Shown here: piece by piece, positions 12,478 to 23,378 of the stretch
Layout of the letters: each line of letters begins with the position of its first letter
Position numbering within the stretch: position 1 is the stretch's first letter
Assembly: GCA_905250885.1 (NCBI GenBank)
Contig: CAJNOQ010000491.1
Coordinates: 1 to 48,104, forward strand
DNA length: 48,104 bases
Source: Didymodactylos carnosus
Lineage: Eukaryota > Rotifera > Eurotatoria > Philodinida > Philodinidae
Direction: 5' to 3'
The notes under the pieces: generated by a model
Database searches by the model: none
Told to the model about the DNA's origin: nothing
What the model saw: only the letters and a program-made list of their open reading frames with translations
Program-made: the position numbers and the translations under genes

Positions 12478-12779
12478 CAGAGCTGCTAGGTGGTCCGCAT
12501 TTTGCGGACAAATTCCGATTTCTGTAGTTTTTTCCGCAAAGTGTCCGCTGTCCGCTTTTCGAGGATTTTATATAAAACAGATGGATCCACTAAAAGCCAG
12601 TATCGATTCAGATTGTGAGTTAGATGATGTTTTGTACTTCTTTTGTGGTTCTTAAGTGGAACCGCCATAAAGCGCCAGAAAATATGTTTTGATACTCTTT
12701 GCATTTGGTGAAAAATGAAATAATACGGTGAAGACAGCGTTTCCGTCCGCTTTTCTGATCTAAGTATCTAGCAACTCTG
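12478..12779 (-). mobile_element. Short hAT-type MITE (copy A)
   Basis: Terminal inverted repeats CAGAGCTGCTAG (left) and CTAGCAACTCTG (right) bound a 302-bp unit. The 8-bp flanks are ATAATAAC (12470-12477) and ATAATACC (12780-12787), a target duplication with one mismatch. CAG-type ends with 8-bp duplications are the hAT hallmark. The interior is homologous, in reverse orientation, to the longer copy at 43884-44504 but lacks that copy's middle part. It contains repeated GCGGA words, probably subterminal binding motifs. No transposase is encoded. Confidence 0.8.
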
Positions 12780-14269
12780 ATAATACCCTTAATTTATTAT
12801 TTTTTTAGACATCTCATAAAACAGCTTTCGATCCATACCAATCACTGAATATAAAGTCGTTCTTTTGGTACATACATTTCTTTTTGCACGACATTAAGGA
12901 TAAAAACTAGATAGAATTTGTACAATTTCTTTTTGTCCGTCTTTTCTCATATACTACGCACGATAGAAACGAAATCTAGCTTCTTATGTAAGAAAGTATC
13001 CTACATGTTGCCGATATTAGATTTTTGAAAATAATTAATTTCTACTTGACCGTCTGTATTGATCGTTAGCCGATGTTTATAGGGTATAACTTTTAGTCTT
13101 ATTTTCCTTTTCTTTTTTTTGCTTTAAGAATGACAAGTATTAAAACAGTAGTATCATTTTCTGTTTTAGATTAAACACATTTTTTTGTTTAACCACGATG
13201 GAAGCCATTCGTATACACTGTAGTACTAATAACAAAATATCAAAAATATCAAAAACGATAATCAGTTACTGAAATATAATGATATAGAGTCAATTCAGTC
13301 TTAAACTACTGCGTTCCAGTAGCTTTCAGACACCGTCAAATACCATAAAAATGAAATATTATTCAATAAGATAAGTAATCAACAAAGTTATAGAAAAATT
13401 CTGCTTTTTACAATTTCTATTGCTGGTAGACCAGTCGTATCCATGAATGAGAAGTTCTTTTCTAAAGATTGTCACTTTGCAACGTTTGTATCTTTTTTAA
13501 GATTCAATAGTATCGCTCACCACTCTCACTAGATGTAAAGTTCGAATGAGAATGATGACGCTGTAATCGATTATGATTTATCCTTCCGAAAAAACTTCGT
13601 GTTAAGTACGATAGGATAGATATCTATAACTTATTCGGCTTGTTTAAATTGAAAAAAAACAATTGTTTTTAGGTATTAGAACTCGTTTTACCACAAATTG
13701 AAATCCTTGTATGAGAAGAAGAATGATTTCATGTGAATATTTTTACTTTTTCAGAAGAAGCATTATTCAGTGAAGTGGACAGAATGTTAGTGAGAACTAA
13801 ATAATTTTTCTGTTGGTCCAATGCTCCTTAGAATGCTCTTGAATCGACTAAGTTTCAGTTCAATAGTTTTGTAGTACATGTTGTGATGCAAACAATAATT
13901 GTTTTTTGGTAATACATTAGGATTTCTACTAGACAATTAACCATCTAATTTTTACACTAGGATACAGCTTTTAGTAGAAAAATAAGTGATGTTTTAACGT
14001 GTGCAAATTCCTTCGGTGGTTCTCTTTTAGTCAGTGTTCAACTTTGTTCATCTGCTTTTATGATATTTTTCTTTTGTATTTTATAACTAATGCTCTAGTA
14101 CCGATAATAGTATATATTCTGTTTTTCACTGTTAAATTTTCCTTTTGATTGTCTTTTTTGAAAAAATAACAGATTTATCGCCGTATTATCGCTTCGTTTA
14201 TTATTCATTTTTAGATTTGCTGTTTATACATCTTTATTCCTCTCTCTCTCTCTTGATATCTATATATAT

Positions 14270-14271
14270 AG
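14270..14271 (+). promoter_or_regulatory. Acceptor-like AG directly before the V-ATPase d start codon
   Basis: A CT-rich tract, then a TA-rich stretch ending in AG, lies one base before the ATG at 14273. This is a candidate cis or spliced-leader acceptor. An upstream coding exon is not needed to complete the protein. Confidence 0.4.
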
Positions 14272-14272
14272 A

Positions 14273-16548
14273 ATGAAAGACGATTTATTTTTCAACGTTG
14301 ACCATGGTTATTTAGAAGGATTATGTCGCGGTTTTAAAAGTGGTATATTGAAAGCTCCAGATTATCATAATCTTATACAATGCGAAACACTTGAAGGTAT
14401 GTTACTGTATGATGTGTGAGCACTTGATTTTTATTTTCTTATTATTAAGATTTAAAATTGCATTTACAAAGTACAGATTATGGTAGTTTTTTGGCTAATG
14501 AAGCGAGTCCATTGACGGTGAATGTTATTGATGATCGCCTACGTGATAAATTAGTACAAGAATTTCAACATCTAAGAAACGCATCATATGAGCCACTATC
14601 AACTTTCTTGGATTATATAACGTGAGTGATGACCTATTAAATATTTTGTGCATTGCTACAAAAAATATCTTACGATTATTCAATTTTTATTACTAAAAAG
14701 AATATTAACATTTTTAATTACAGCTATGGGTATATGATTGATAATATTGTATTATTAATAACTGGTACTTTACATCAACGTGCAATTGGTGACCTTTTAC
14801 CACGATGTCATCCGTTAGGCAGTTTTGAACAATTAGGGGCTATAACTATTGCCGATACACCAGCACAATTGTACACCGCAGTTTTAGTCGATACACCACT
14901 TGGTAAATGAACAATTTTTTTTAACAAAAGAATTAAAATCATTTGCTTTTTTGTTTTATAGCACCCTATTTTATTGATTGTATCTCGGAACATGATCTAG
15001 ATGAATCGAACGTTGAAATTATTCGAAGTACTTTGTACAAGGTAACTATGATGTACTTTGAACAGAGATCTTTTTATTGTTTAAAATTGTTGAGATTAGT
15101 AATAAAAATGACTTACAGAACTATCTGCTCGTAACTATTGCTCGGTTTGAAATTCAATCACAAAAATATGTTTGTCTTATTTTTTAGGCTTACTTGGAGG
15201 ATTTTTATGATTTTTGTAAAACGTTAGGCGGTGTAACCGCTGATGTAATGTGTGAAATTTTAGCGGTAAGTTTAAATATCAGAAAATGAATTTCAGCTAT
15301 ACATACCATCTTTATTTATATCTTGTAGTTTGAAGCAGATCGTCGTGCTTTTATGATAACAATCAATTCATTTGGTACGGCTTTAACTCAAGATGAACGA
15401 GCTAAATTATACCCATCATGTGGTCATTTATATCCCGATGGACTTGCTGAATTACGTAAAGCAGATAGTTACGATGCGGTTAAAGACGTAGCATCACGCT
15501 ATTCGGTATAACACATCGTTTTTCTAATCATATACTTTTTTTTTGTTGAAAACTGATCGTTGATGAATAGGGATCTGCAACCTGATCCGAACCCAGGACT
15601 GGGCAACTCCACCGAAGTTCAACTCCAACTCCGTTCCAACTCCGGTTGGTTTTTTCTTTTATTTTCCGAGACAAATGTTAAAAATCAACAGTACTAACAC
15701 ATAAAATTGAAACTTCTTCAAAGTAACAAATGAAAATTGCATATTCAAAAATGTCAGTTTTGACAACATTGTTTTGACGTTTGACACATGAGAGTGATAT
15801 GAATTCTGTCGTTTATTCACCTGTCAAAAAAAGAACCATAGTGATTATTTTCCTATGTATGCGTTACTCTTTTTTTGAAGAACAAAAAGCGTAACACAAA
15901 CAATTACACGGAGTTGAGAATAAGAATGAATAAAAGATAACTCTGTTCTCAAAAATTCCAACTCCAGCTCCACTTAAAAATCGCTCAACTCCGGAGTTGC
16001 CCAGCCCTGTCTGAACCCATCCAATTCTAGAATCGAATCGGATTCGAGTTGAATTGTTTTTCGATCAGATTCGGATTTCGTTTTTCTAACCCATGCAGGT
16101 CGCTATTGATGTAATCATTTGATAATTGAAAACTATTTTTTCAAATTGAAGATTGGGGACAATGTTGATAATTTTGCTGATATTTAGGACTACAAATTGT
16201 TGTTCGATGGTGCTGGAATGAATACGGGAGAAAAGACAATTGAAGATAAATTTTTTGAACATGAAGTAAGAGACAGACTCTTCCTTCTCTTGGTTGTACA
16301 TTGACACTTCATTTTGTTTAGGTTAAACTCAATATGAACGCATTTCTTCGACAATTTCATTTTGGTATATTTTATTCATATTTAAAATTGAAAGAACAAG
16401 AGAATCGTAATATTATTTGGATTGCTGAATGTATTGCACAACGACATCGATCACGGTAAGTAACTGTTTCTATTTTCTCATCTAGAAAAAGTTCTCCCAT
16501 TTTTTTATTTATGACTGCAGAATTGATAATTACATTCCAATATTTTGA
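14273..16548 (+). CDS. ATP6V0D: V-type proton ATPase subunit d (V0 sector)
   Basis: Nine exons: 14273-14396, 14450-14621, 14724-14902, 14962-15041, 15188-15265, 15329-15505, 16188-16265, 16322-16455, 16521-16548. They sum to exactly 350 codons (349 aa), against about 351 in human. The protein is collinear with the family throughout: [15 protein letters not shown] at the N-terminus, [87 protein letters not shown] and the C-terminal [21 protein letters not shown]. Subunit d is the cytosolic cup that sits on the proteolipid ring and links it to the central stalk of the proton pump of endosomes and lysosomes. Intron 6 (682 bp) is several times longer than the others because a 416-bp miniature transposon sits in it. 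PSMB3 follows 500 bp downstream on the same strand. Confidence 0.97.
15594..16009. mobile_element. hAT-type MITE in intron 6 of V-ATPase d
   Basis: A 416-bp unit begins CAGGACTGGGCAACTCC and ends GGAGTTGCCCAGCCCTG. These are inverted repeats of 17 bp with one mismatch and of the classic hAT CAGGGCTGGGCAA type. The flanks TCCGAACC (15586-15593) and TCTGAACC (16010-16017) form an 8-bp target duplication with one change. The word CAACTCC is repeated many times inside both ends. No open frame is present, so the element depends on a transposase elsewhere. Confidence 0.88.
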
Positions 16549-17048
16549 AAAAAAAATTTGTATTTGAACATAAATGGGCGGCTTTGAATTTTTCAGTGTA
16601 CATTCCATATGGGCATCGAATGATTTATTTTTTCTTCACTGAATACTAAATGTGTCCTAAGTCATTGTACATTTTTTGATAAAAATAGAGATAGTTCGAC
16701 AACCCACCCGCTCTATTTTAAACGTTTTTTTTTTGCTGGAAACTACGATCAAATTTTAACAGTGCAATCTTTCATCTTATTCATTTTAATTATTTATTTT
16801 GTTCCATTTTCTTCGAATCATGTCGTTGTTTTCGACGTTGTGCGTTACGTAATAAAGTTTGTCAACTATTCATTTTGCCATTGTTAGTATTTAAAAAATA
16901 AAGATATTTATAGACAAAAATAGTCGAATTTTTTTTCATGTTGGATCTTTTAATTATTATATTTTATCAATTTTGTTTGAAGACTTTAATCATGTTTAGT
17001 TTTAGATATAATACAATAACATAATCGAACATCAGATAATAAACAGCT
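16549..17048. other. Spacer between V-ATPase d and PSMB3
   Basis: A 500-bp gap on the same coding strand. It has AATAAA hexamers near 16851 and 16897 that could end the V-ATPase d transcript. No gene or repeat was seen. Confidence 0.5.
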
Positions 17049-17859
17049 ATGGGTGATGATGTAAATATCAGATTATCAATCACATTGAGCAGTCTTTTTT
17101 TTGATTTATTCAAACCATTTATTTAGATTATGAATTATAATGGTGGTGTTGCATTGGCAATGAAAGGAAAAGAGTGTGTTGCAATTGCTTGTGATAAACG
17201 TTATGGTGTTCAAAATCGTACAATTGCAACAAATTTTACAAAAATATTTGAATATGGTCCACATTGTTATGTTGCATTTTGTGGTTTAGCAACAGATGTA
17301 AATATAAATTATTTTCTTTTTCTAGTATTTCTGAATTATTTCTCTATTTTAGGTACAAACAGTTGCCGAACGTTTAAAATTCCGTACAAATTTGTATGAA
17401 TTACGTGAACAACGAAAACTTAAACCAAATGTTTTGTACAATATGTTAACAAATTTATTATACGAAAAACGATTTGGACCCTATTTTATTTTTGCATTAG
17501 TCATTGGTTTAGATCCAAAAACCGGAGAAACTTTTGTGTATGACTCGGATAATATCGGTGCTATAAGTGATAATGTTAATTTAGCAACAGTTGGTACAGC
17601 CAGTGAATATATATTTGGTTTAGGTAAAAATATTGAACATTAAAGAGTATCTGTTTGTAAACAATTTTTCTCTTGTTTTTATATTAAAGGTGAATTACTT
17701 TTTAAACCAGATATGACACCCGATGAATTATTTGAAGCAACATCTCAATCACTTTTAAATGGTTTTGATCGTGATTCGGCATCCGGTTGGGGTGCCGTCG
17801 TTTATGTTATTGAAAAAGATAAAGTAACTATTCGTGAATTGAAAGCAAGACAAGATTAA
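17049..17859 (+). CDS. PSMB3: Proteasome subunit beta type-3
   Basis: Four exons: 17049-17060, 17127-17297, 17353-17623, 17690-17859. They give exactly 208 codons (207 aa), against 205 in human. The first exon supplies only MGDD and is joined to IMNYNGG, matching the family's M-S-I-M-S-Y-N-G-G start. Without it, translation could begin at 17130, three bases after an acceptor. Recognisable blocks are YNGGVALAMKGKECVAIACD, FCGLATDVQTVAERLKFR, NLYELRE, YEKRFGPYF, GLDPKTGETFVYD, LFEATSQSLLNGFDRDSASGWG and the end VIEKDKVTIRELKARQD. Beta-3 is a structural, non-catalytic member of the 20S core beta ring. The N-terminal active threonine is absent as expected. The gene is a housekeeping neighbour of V-ATPase d with no functional link. 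Confidence 0.96.
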
Positions 17860-18985
17860 TTTAACGCTTTTAAACTCTAACAATGCATTTTTTTAAATGA
17901 AAGTCTAGAAAAATTTATTTGCTTTTTCGTGTTGTGTTTGTTTTTGTTGTTGTTTATGTGTTTAAAAAATAAGATTCGAAAATGAAATGGCACCGAGATT
18001 TGAGAAGTGTTCAATAGTATTTGGAAAAAAAGAAAGGAACTATTTTGTTAGAAAAATTAGTCTTACAAATGATCAATTTGTCAACTACTGTGAAATACTA
18101 CAGCTGATTCACTTTTTATCTCAAGGTTATCTATCAGTAAATCGAGGTCTGTTCATATGACCGATACTGAACTACTTTTTTTTGTTCTAATAAGTATTTT
18201 TATTATTTCTTAGCTGTATGATTCAAGAGAATAAAACAGAGTATGAACAATTTATTCACATTGGTATGTGACTAACTAATTGATTTTTAATGTCTGAACT
18301 GTACTGTTTATTTCCTGTTATATTTCTTTTTTTTTTCTCACCATACAAAAGAATAGATAATTACACACACCCACAAGTTTTTCAGAAATAAAAACAAATA
18401 CACACATAGAGAAAAAAGAAAACGTGAGACAATAAACCAAAAAGAAGAGATCCACACACACTCACGCGCAACGTTATCGTTTCAATTAAATAAAAAAATG
18501 AAAAAACATTTTTAATAAAAAAAGAACAACAATTAAATAGGCCATAGTTAGCAAAAGCTGGCATAATTCGATTGAAGAAAAGCATGTGTGTACCAATGAA
18601 AAATAGGAAATAGGTATACCATTGTTGACTAGCTTGAATTAGATCAATAAAAACACTAGTAAGCACATACGTTACATTAAAGAATAGTCAGAAAAACTCG
18701 TACACTGTAAAGAAAATATACAATTCAGTGAAAAATATGAGGGAAGTTGTCTGCAACGCGCAAGATTCAATAGGTCTTTAAGACAGTAACAGCAGTATCA
18801 TGTCTGTCTCGGACTGTTCTTCATTAACCTTGTAGGAGGCTCAATGAAAAACTACCTGTTTTCTCATGTTTTTTTTAGTCAAAAAATATATAAATATAGC
18901 AGAATAGGCAATCGCTATAAGTATTTCTATAAGTGTTTTATACATGCTTTAGTATCTCGCATGCGACGCCACCAGTCATCGAATT
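17860..18985. other. Convergent intergenic region
   Basis: This lies between the 3' ends of PSMB3 (+) and the Ariadne gene (-). No gene was seen. Open frames here (for example 18382-18666 on the - strand and 18844-19164 on the +) have low-complexity or antisense character. The second of these runs into the Ariadne coding exon. Confidence 0.55.
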
Positions 18986-21254
18986 TTAAGCATCTTCACA
19001 ATATTCCCAATAATCAGTATCATAACCCTCATAAACATGAGCTAATAAAACTTTTCTTCTGTTATCGCAATATCGATATTTATCTTGTACTTTTTGTTTC
19101 ATTTCACTTAAATTTATTGTTTCTGAAATATCTCGTTCTAAATATCCACTTAATTCTTCCGTAGCATGTTCTAAATCAGCTTGATTTTGTTCAAAAATAA
19201 TCGAATTATTATTACGTTTTAAATAAAATGCAAATGGATATGTATACATTAAAGTTTGACGACATTGTCGTAGTACTTCACAAGCATTTTGTAAAAATTG
19301 TACTTCAATCCATGACATTTGTTGTTGTAATATCTCCATACGTTTTTGTACTTGTTCTAATAACTTACTTTCTAAACGTAATGATTCATGATGATTATTA
19401 TAACGTTTATAATAATGTAAATAACGTTGAAGAGCGGCACGAGAACGTTCTTGTTCATCACGTGCTTTTTTAGCATCATCTTCATTGAAACGATTACAGT
19501 TATACCATGATGAACCATGTGGTTCCCATGCACCCAAACATACCCAACAAAAGTCATATTTACAACTCAAATTTTTACATATCAAATGATTGCAACCACC
19601 ATTTTTCTCTAAAAATATTAACATTTTAATATAAGCACTCAAATTTGTCAATTTACTCAGATCTATTCACTAGCATACGCTGTTCTCCGCAATGATTGAT
19701 GGAATAGCATTACCGCTTTGCATTACTTGCTCATTTGTTGTGGAGGATATGAGTGCAGAAGTCTATCTATGAACGACAACTTAATTTTTTATGAAATTTT
19801 TTTTAACTATCACATTTTTAGCACTTCAACAGGCAAACAAAAAGATTGTGTACACTTACCTATTGTTGCATGACATTTTGGACACTCTTTTGTATTCGCT
19901 GCAATCTAAACATACCAAAAATAAACCATAAGAAACTCGTTGTTCTTCCTTTAATGCATTTCTTGTATTCGTTTAAGAGTGCAAAATAAAAAAACAACAA
20001 TAGAAATTACTTTTTTCCTCTAACTATTCAAACTGTCTCTGATTTGTTTTTCTGTGGGATGGAGTACAGAGACTGAATATCAAATCTATCCTAACGTACC
20101 CAATTTGATGTTTCACTATCGTCGCGACACTTTTTATGCCATTTTTTTAACCATTTACATTTGATTGGTTCATGCCACTGTTCCGAACATTGAAAACAAA
20201 ATGATGTATGACAAGATGTACATGTTACTAATTGTGCATCACAATATGGGGCTTTAATGGCATTTGTACAATTTTTCCCTGGACACCATCTCATATTTCG
20301 GTTACATTCCACAAAACTATTTGTTATTAAATGTTGATATTTTCGTCGTACATCATCTTGATCCTTAATTAACTCTAAAACTTTTCCATCGTCAACTAAA
20401 ATATCACATTTAGCTGGACAAGGAATTGTTTGTCCAATACCTTCATGCATTATTTTCATTGTTAAATAACTTCGCCAACAACTAGTACAAAATGCATGTC
20501 CACATTCAAGACCGGACATATCATTTGATGGTTTTGTACAACAACATATGGTACACATTTGATGTTCAATTCTCAGTGGATTTGAAAGAATATTTGTTGA
20601 TGGTGATGCCGATGCACTGGCTGTTGAATTCTGTCGACGTGTATGTCGTTGAAAGTGTGTATGTGCTTGTTGTTGTTGTTGTTGTTGCTGCTGCTGCTGT
20701 TTTGTAAATGGATTAACAATATGTGCCTGACGGAATAACTCATCTTGATGATGTGGATCATAGAAACGTTCCATTAATTTTTCTTTGTCCCAACGAAAAT
20801 GATGTAATAACAAACGAACAGTTGTCTCTGGTAATTTGATAACTAAAAGCGACAAGGAATAACTCATTAAATATAAGTTATCAGATTAGTCAAAGTAAAT
20901 ATGAGAGCAACTTTCTATCTATTATAACTCTATCCTCAAACTAACACGGTTCATTGTCTGCGTACCTTCGTTCACTTCTCTAATACATTCTTCCATATAT
21001 TTCCAAATTTCTTCTTGAGTTAAAACAACATATTCGAAATTGTTATCTTGTTGATGGGTACCAGCTGGTAACATTGATGGTTGTTCATGTGGTAAATAAG
21101 GTTTCGAACGTTTTGACGATTGTAACTGATGTTCTGACGATGTCGACGATGTTGCACTTGGTGTAAAAGGTTCGAATGATGGATCAACATAATAATGATC
21201 ATCTTCATCGTCCTCTTCTTCTTCTTCTTGATATTGCTCATCATCACTACTCAT
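18986..21254 (-). CDS. ARIH1: Ariadne-1-type RBR E3 ubiquitin ligase
   Basis: Four exons on the - strand: 21254-20966, 20842-20100, 19905-19860, 19608-18986. They total exactly 567 codons (566 aa), close to human ARIH1 (557). In order: an acidic N-terminus with a Glu/Asp run, a UBA-like region (about 75-125, with [16 protein letters not shown] and [13 protein letters not shown]), 11 glutamines (145-155), and RING1 from Cys193 ([16 protein letters not shown]). The in-between-RING follows ([37 protein letters not shown]). RING2 has Cys352-x2-Cys355 and the catalytic-type Cys365 in NGGCNHLIC. The C-terminal Ariadne domain ([15 protein letters not shown], then [28 protein letters not shown]) is complete. 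The enzyme takes ubiquitin from an E2 through a thioester on RING2 and works with neddylated cullin ligases. The polyglutamine between UBA and RING1 is a local expansion. Confidence 0.96.
20668..20703 (-). repeat. Trinucleotide repeat encoding polyglutamine in Ariadne
   Basis: Four CAG then seven CAA codons in the coding sense encode 11 glutamines between the UBA-like region and RING1. Mammalian ARIH1 has no glutamine run here, as far as I recall. Confidence 0.85.
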
Positions 21255-22029
21255 GTTTCTTTGCTTTTTATCAGCAAAAAATATATATTGTTGTGATCTA
21301 GATAAGTTCTGATCTATATAATGTTGATATGACGACCAAAACCAACGAAAAAAATGAGAAAAACTCGAGAAAACTTTATCAAAGAAACGATGCTTTTATT
21401 AACGTTTTATTTTAATTTTTGTGTTTTTTTATTAGAATACGTGTACGAAATATAGATCTGAAACAAAAAAAAAACGTACACATTGATGATAGAGTTTTGT
21501 ACTTTTCCATCTATTTTATTTCGACTGAATTTGTATGATAATCATTTTTCTTTTAGGGCGAAAACCAATCAAGATTACATCACATCACCTTGAGTCATTC
21601 AGAAGCAAACATATGACCAAATATGAAGGCGATTTTCTCTATAAACTATAAAGGCATTTTTTTCAATGTTATTATGAGTATCACCTGATAATTTTCATAA
21701 GCAACGCGTATAGACCTCCGCGTTCTAAATCGCTAATGCAGTCCGATAACGGCGCTAACAACCGAACAACATTGATGCTTATAGATGTATTTAAAAGTTT
21801 ATCCATAACTTTGCTGCCTTCATTGAAAAATCCTATACTGATGTACGTTGATTTCCTAGAATGACATACTTAGTGCACTCATAGTGGTATCATGATAGAA
21901 ATGATTTATTCGCAGAAAAATAGTTCTTTGCAAACAATCATGCAAAGTGATGAAATTCATCTTATAAGATCACACAAGATCTGCCGTTTTCTTATAAAAT
22001 CTTGAGAACAGACCTTGCGTACGCTTATA
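21255..22029. other. Upstream region of the Ariadne gene
   Basis: No coding sequence was recognised. It presumably contains the Ariadne promoter, reading leftwards, but no element stands out. Confidence 0.5.
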
Positions 22030-22243
22030 CCCAGGTCGTTTTATTCCTGACTCAGGATCCGGTCGGAGTCGACCGGATCCGACGTCGAAAGACATCGGAA
22101 GACGTCGGGTCCCGATAAAATCTGTCCCGATCCGTGGTGGATTGCATAGGAATTCTGTTACTCTGATTCCGAACGGAAATTGTATGGAAAGAATCCGATC
22201 ATTAGAAGCATCGGAGAGCACTGGATTTCATCGGATTTATGGG
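22030..22243. mobile_element. Possible MITE with CCCA...TGGG ends and TA flanks
   Basis: The unit begins CCCAGGTCG and ends TTATGGG, with TA on each side (22028-22029 and 22244-22245). This would fit a Tc1/mariner-type target duplication. The interior is GC-richer than the surroundings. It contains a hairpin made of GGATCCGGTCG and CGACCGGATCC at about 22053-22080 and several ATCCGAT words. Only the outermost bases pair between ends, so the call is tentative. Confidence 0.35.
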
Positions 22244-22377
22244 TAGTTTTTCTAGCCGTTAAAAGCTAATATTTAGCCATAAATATCTTTCTTCTTGTTT
22301 ACTATTTATTTTTTGAATCAGTTTCTGGGATCGACTGAGTCACATGTTTTCGAACAGCAGTGAGTTTCGATGACTCA

Positions 22378-22605
22378 CAGACTGTCCCGGAAAAGCATAC
22401 TTTTAGAAAAAGCACACTTAAATTGTGCCAATGGCATGGAAAAAGTGTGCCAAAGTATACTTTTTATTTGCTGCTAGCATGCTTTTACCGTGCCATTGAC
22501 ACATTTCTAGTGTGCTTTCGGCACACTGCGGTAGCATTTTTGGACGCTTTTTGTGTGTCACTTCTGAAAGTGTATCATCGGCACAACTTTTTCAGGTCTC
22601 TATCC
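22378..22605. repeat. Cluster of GTGTGC/GCACAC words, possible MITE
   Basis: A 230-bp stretch carries GTGTGC, GCACAC or close variants many times in both orientations, interleaved with AAGCAT/ATGCTTT words. Such dense subterminal words are typical of miniature transposons. The possible ends CCCGGAAAAG and CTTTTTCAGG pair weakly. I could not define a target duplication. Confidence 0.35.
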
Positions 22606-23370
22606 AGAAAACGCTTCGACGCTCTTTTGGTTTAAATGCTTGTTTAAGTATAGATAAATTAATGTTGGACGCGTTTCGCTTTATTTTAAAAATAAAGCTC
22701 TCAGGAATAAAAAAAATCGGAAGAACAGAAAGCATAAAACAAAAAATAGAACAAACAAGCGAAGAAAGAAAAAGAAAAAACCTCAAAAATGGGGGAGAAC
22801 CAACTGAGTAGCCTTTATGCCGAAAAACCCCAAACCAAAAAACACACACCAACCACACGAAAAAAACAGCATCTTTTCGTGATGGTGACTCGATGGCGGG
22901 GCTGTTTCTGATCTCCGCCGGATCCCAACAGGCACGTGTCTTAATCCTTTTAATATTGTATTTCGATCAAGTAAATGTGTGTGTATATATACACACGTGC
23001 ATTCTTTACAAAATGACTAACCGGAAGGCTAAGATCGATGCGTCCTCCTGATAAAATCAGGAGAAACGCGTTGATCGTAGCGATCCGTTTGATCTTCTAT
23101 ATAACAATGCTTTAAAAAAAGGTATAACCGTTATATATATATATAGACTAGAACCTTTCTCTTTATAAACACATACAACTTCAGTCTTTTCTTAACATAG
23201 TGCGAAACTGTTTCTCATCGTTATTTTTGTAAATTATGTATGTTTTATTTCTTTTTTTAAAGAAATTATTCTAAAAAAAATGAAGTTATTTTACAAGGTA
23301 AGTGCACAGCCGTTTCCTTGAGAAGTAGAGAGCAAATTGGAATAAATAAATCATTTCTCCTTAACCACAG
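22606..23370. other. Non-coding stretch
   Basis: No gene was seen. It includes an A-rich run near 22700-22860 and a GT/AT microsatellite near 22975-22997. A small perfect hairpin lies at 23045-23063, with stem CTCCTGAT / ATCAGGAG and an AAA loop, flanked by GCGT and ACGC. The open frames in this region are low-complexity. Confidence 0.5.
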
Positions 23371-23378
23371 AGTTGAAC

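Larger units (their letters stand above)
11925..14272. other. Intergenic region holding one small hAT-type element
   Basis: No gene was recognised. The only clear structure is the 302-bp miniature element at 12478-12779. A CT-rich tract at about 14240-14255 lies just before the V-ATPase gene. The remaining sequence is AT-rich and unstructured to the eye. Confidence 0.55.

Noticed and set aside
22360..22858. Several 80-100 codon frames
   Set aside because: They lie in repeat-rich or A-rich sequence on both strands, with no family resemblance.
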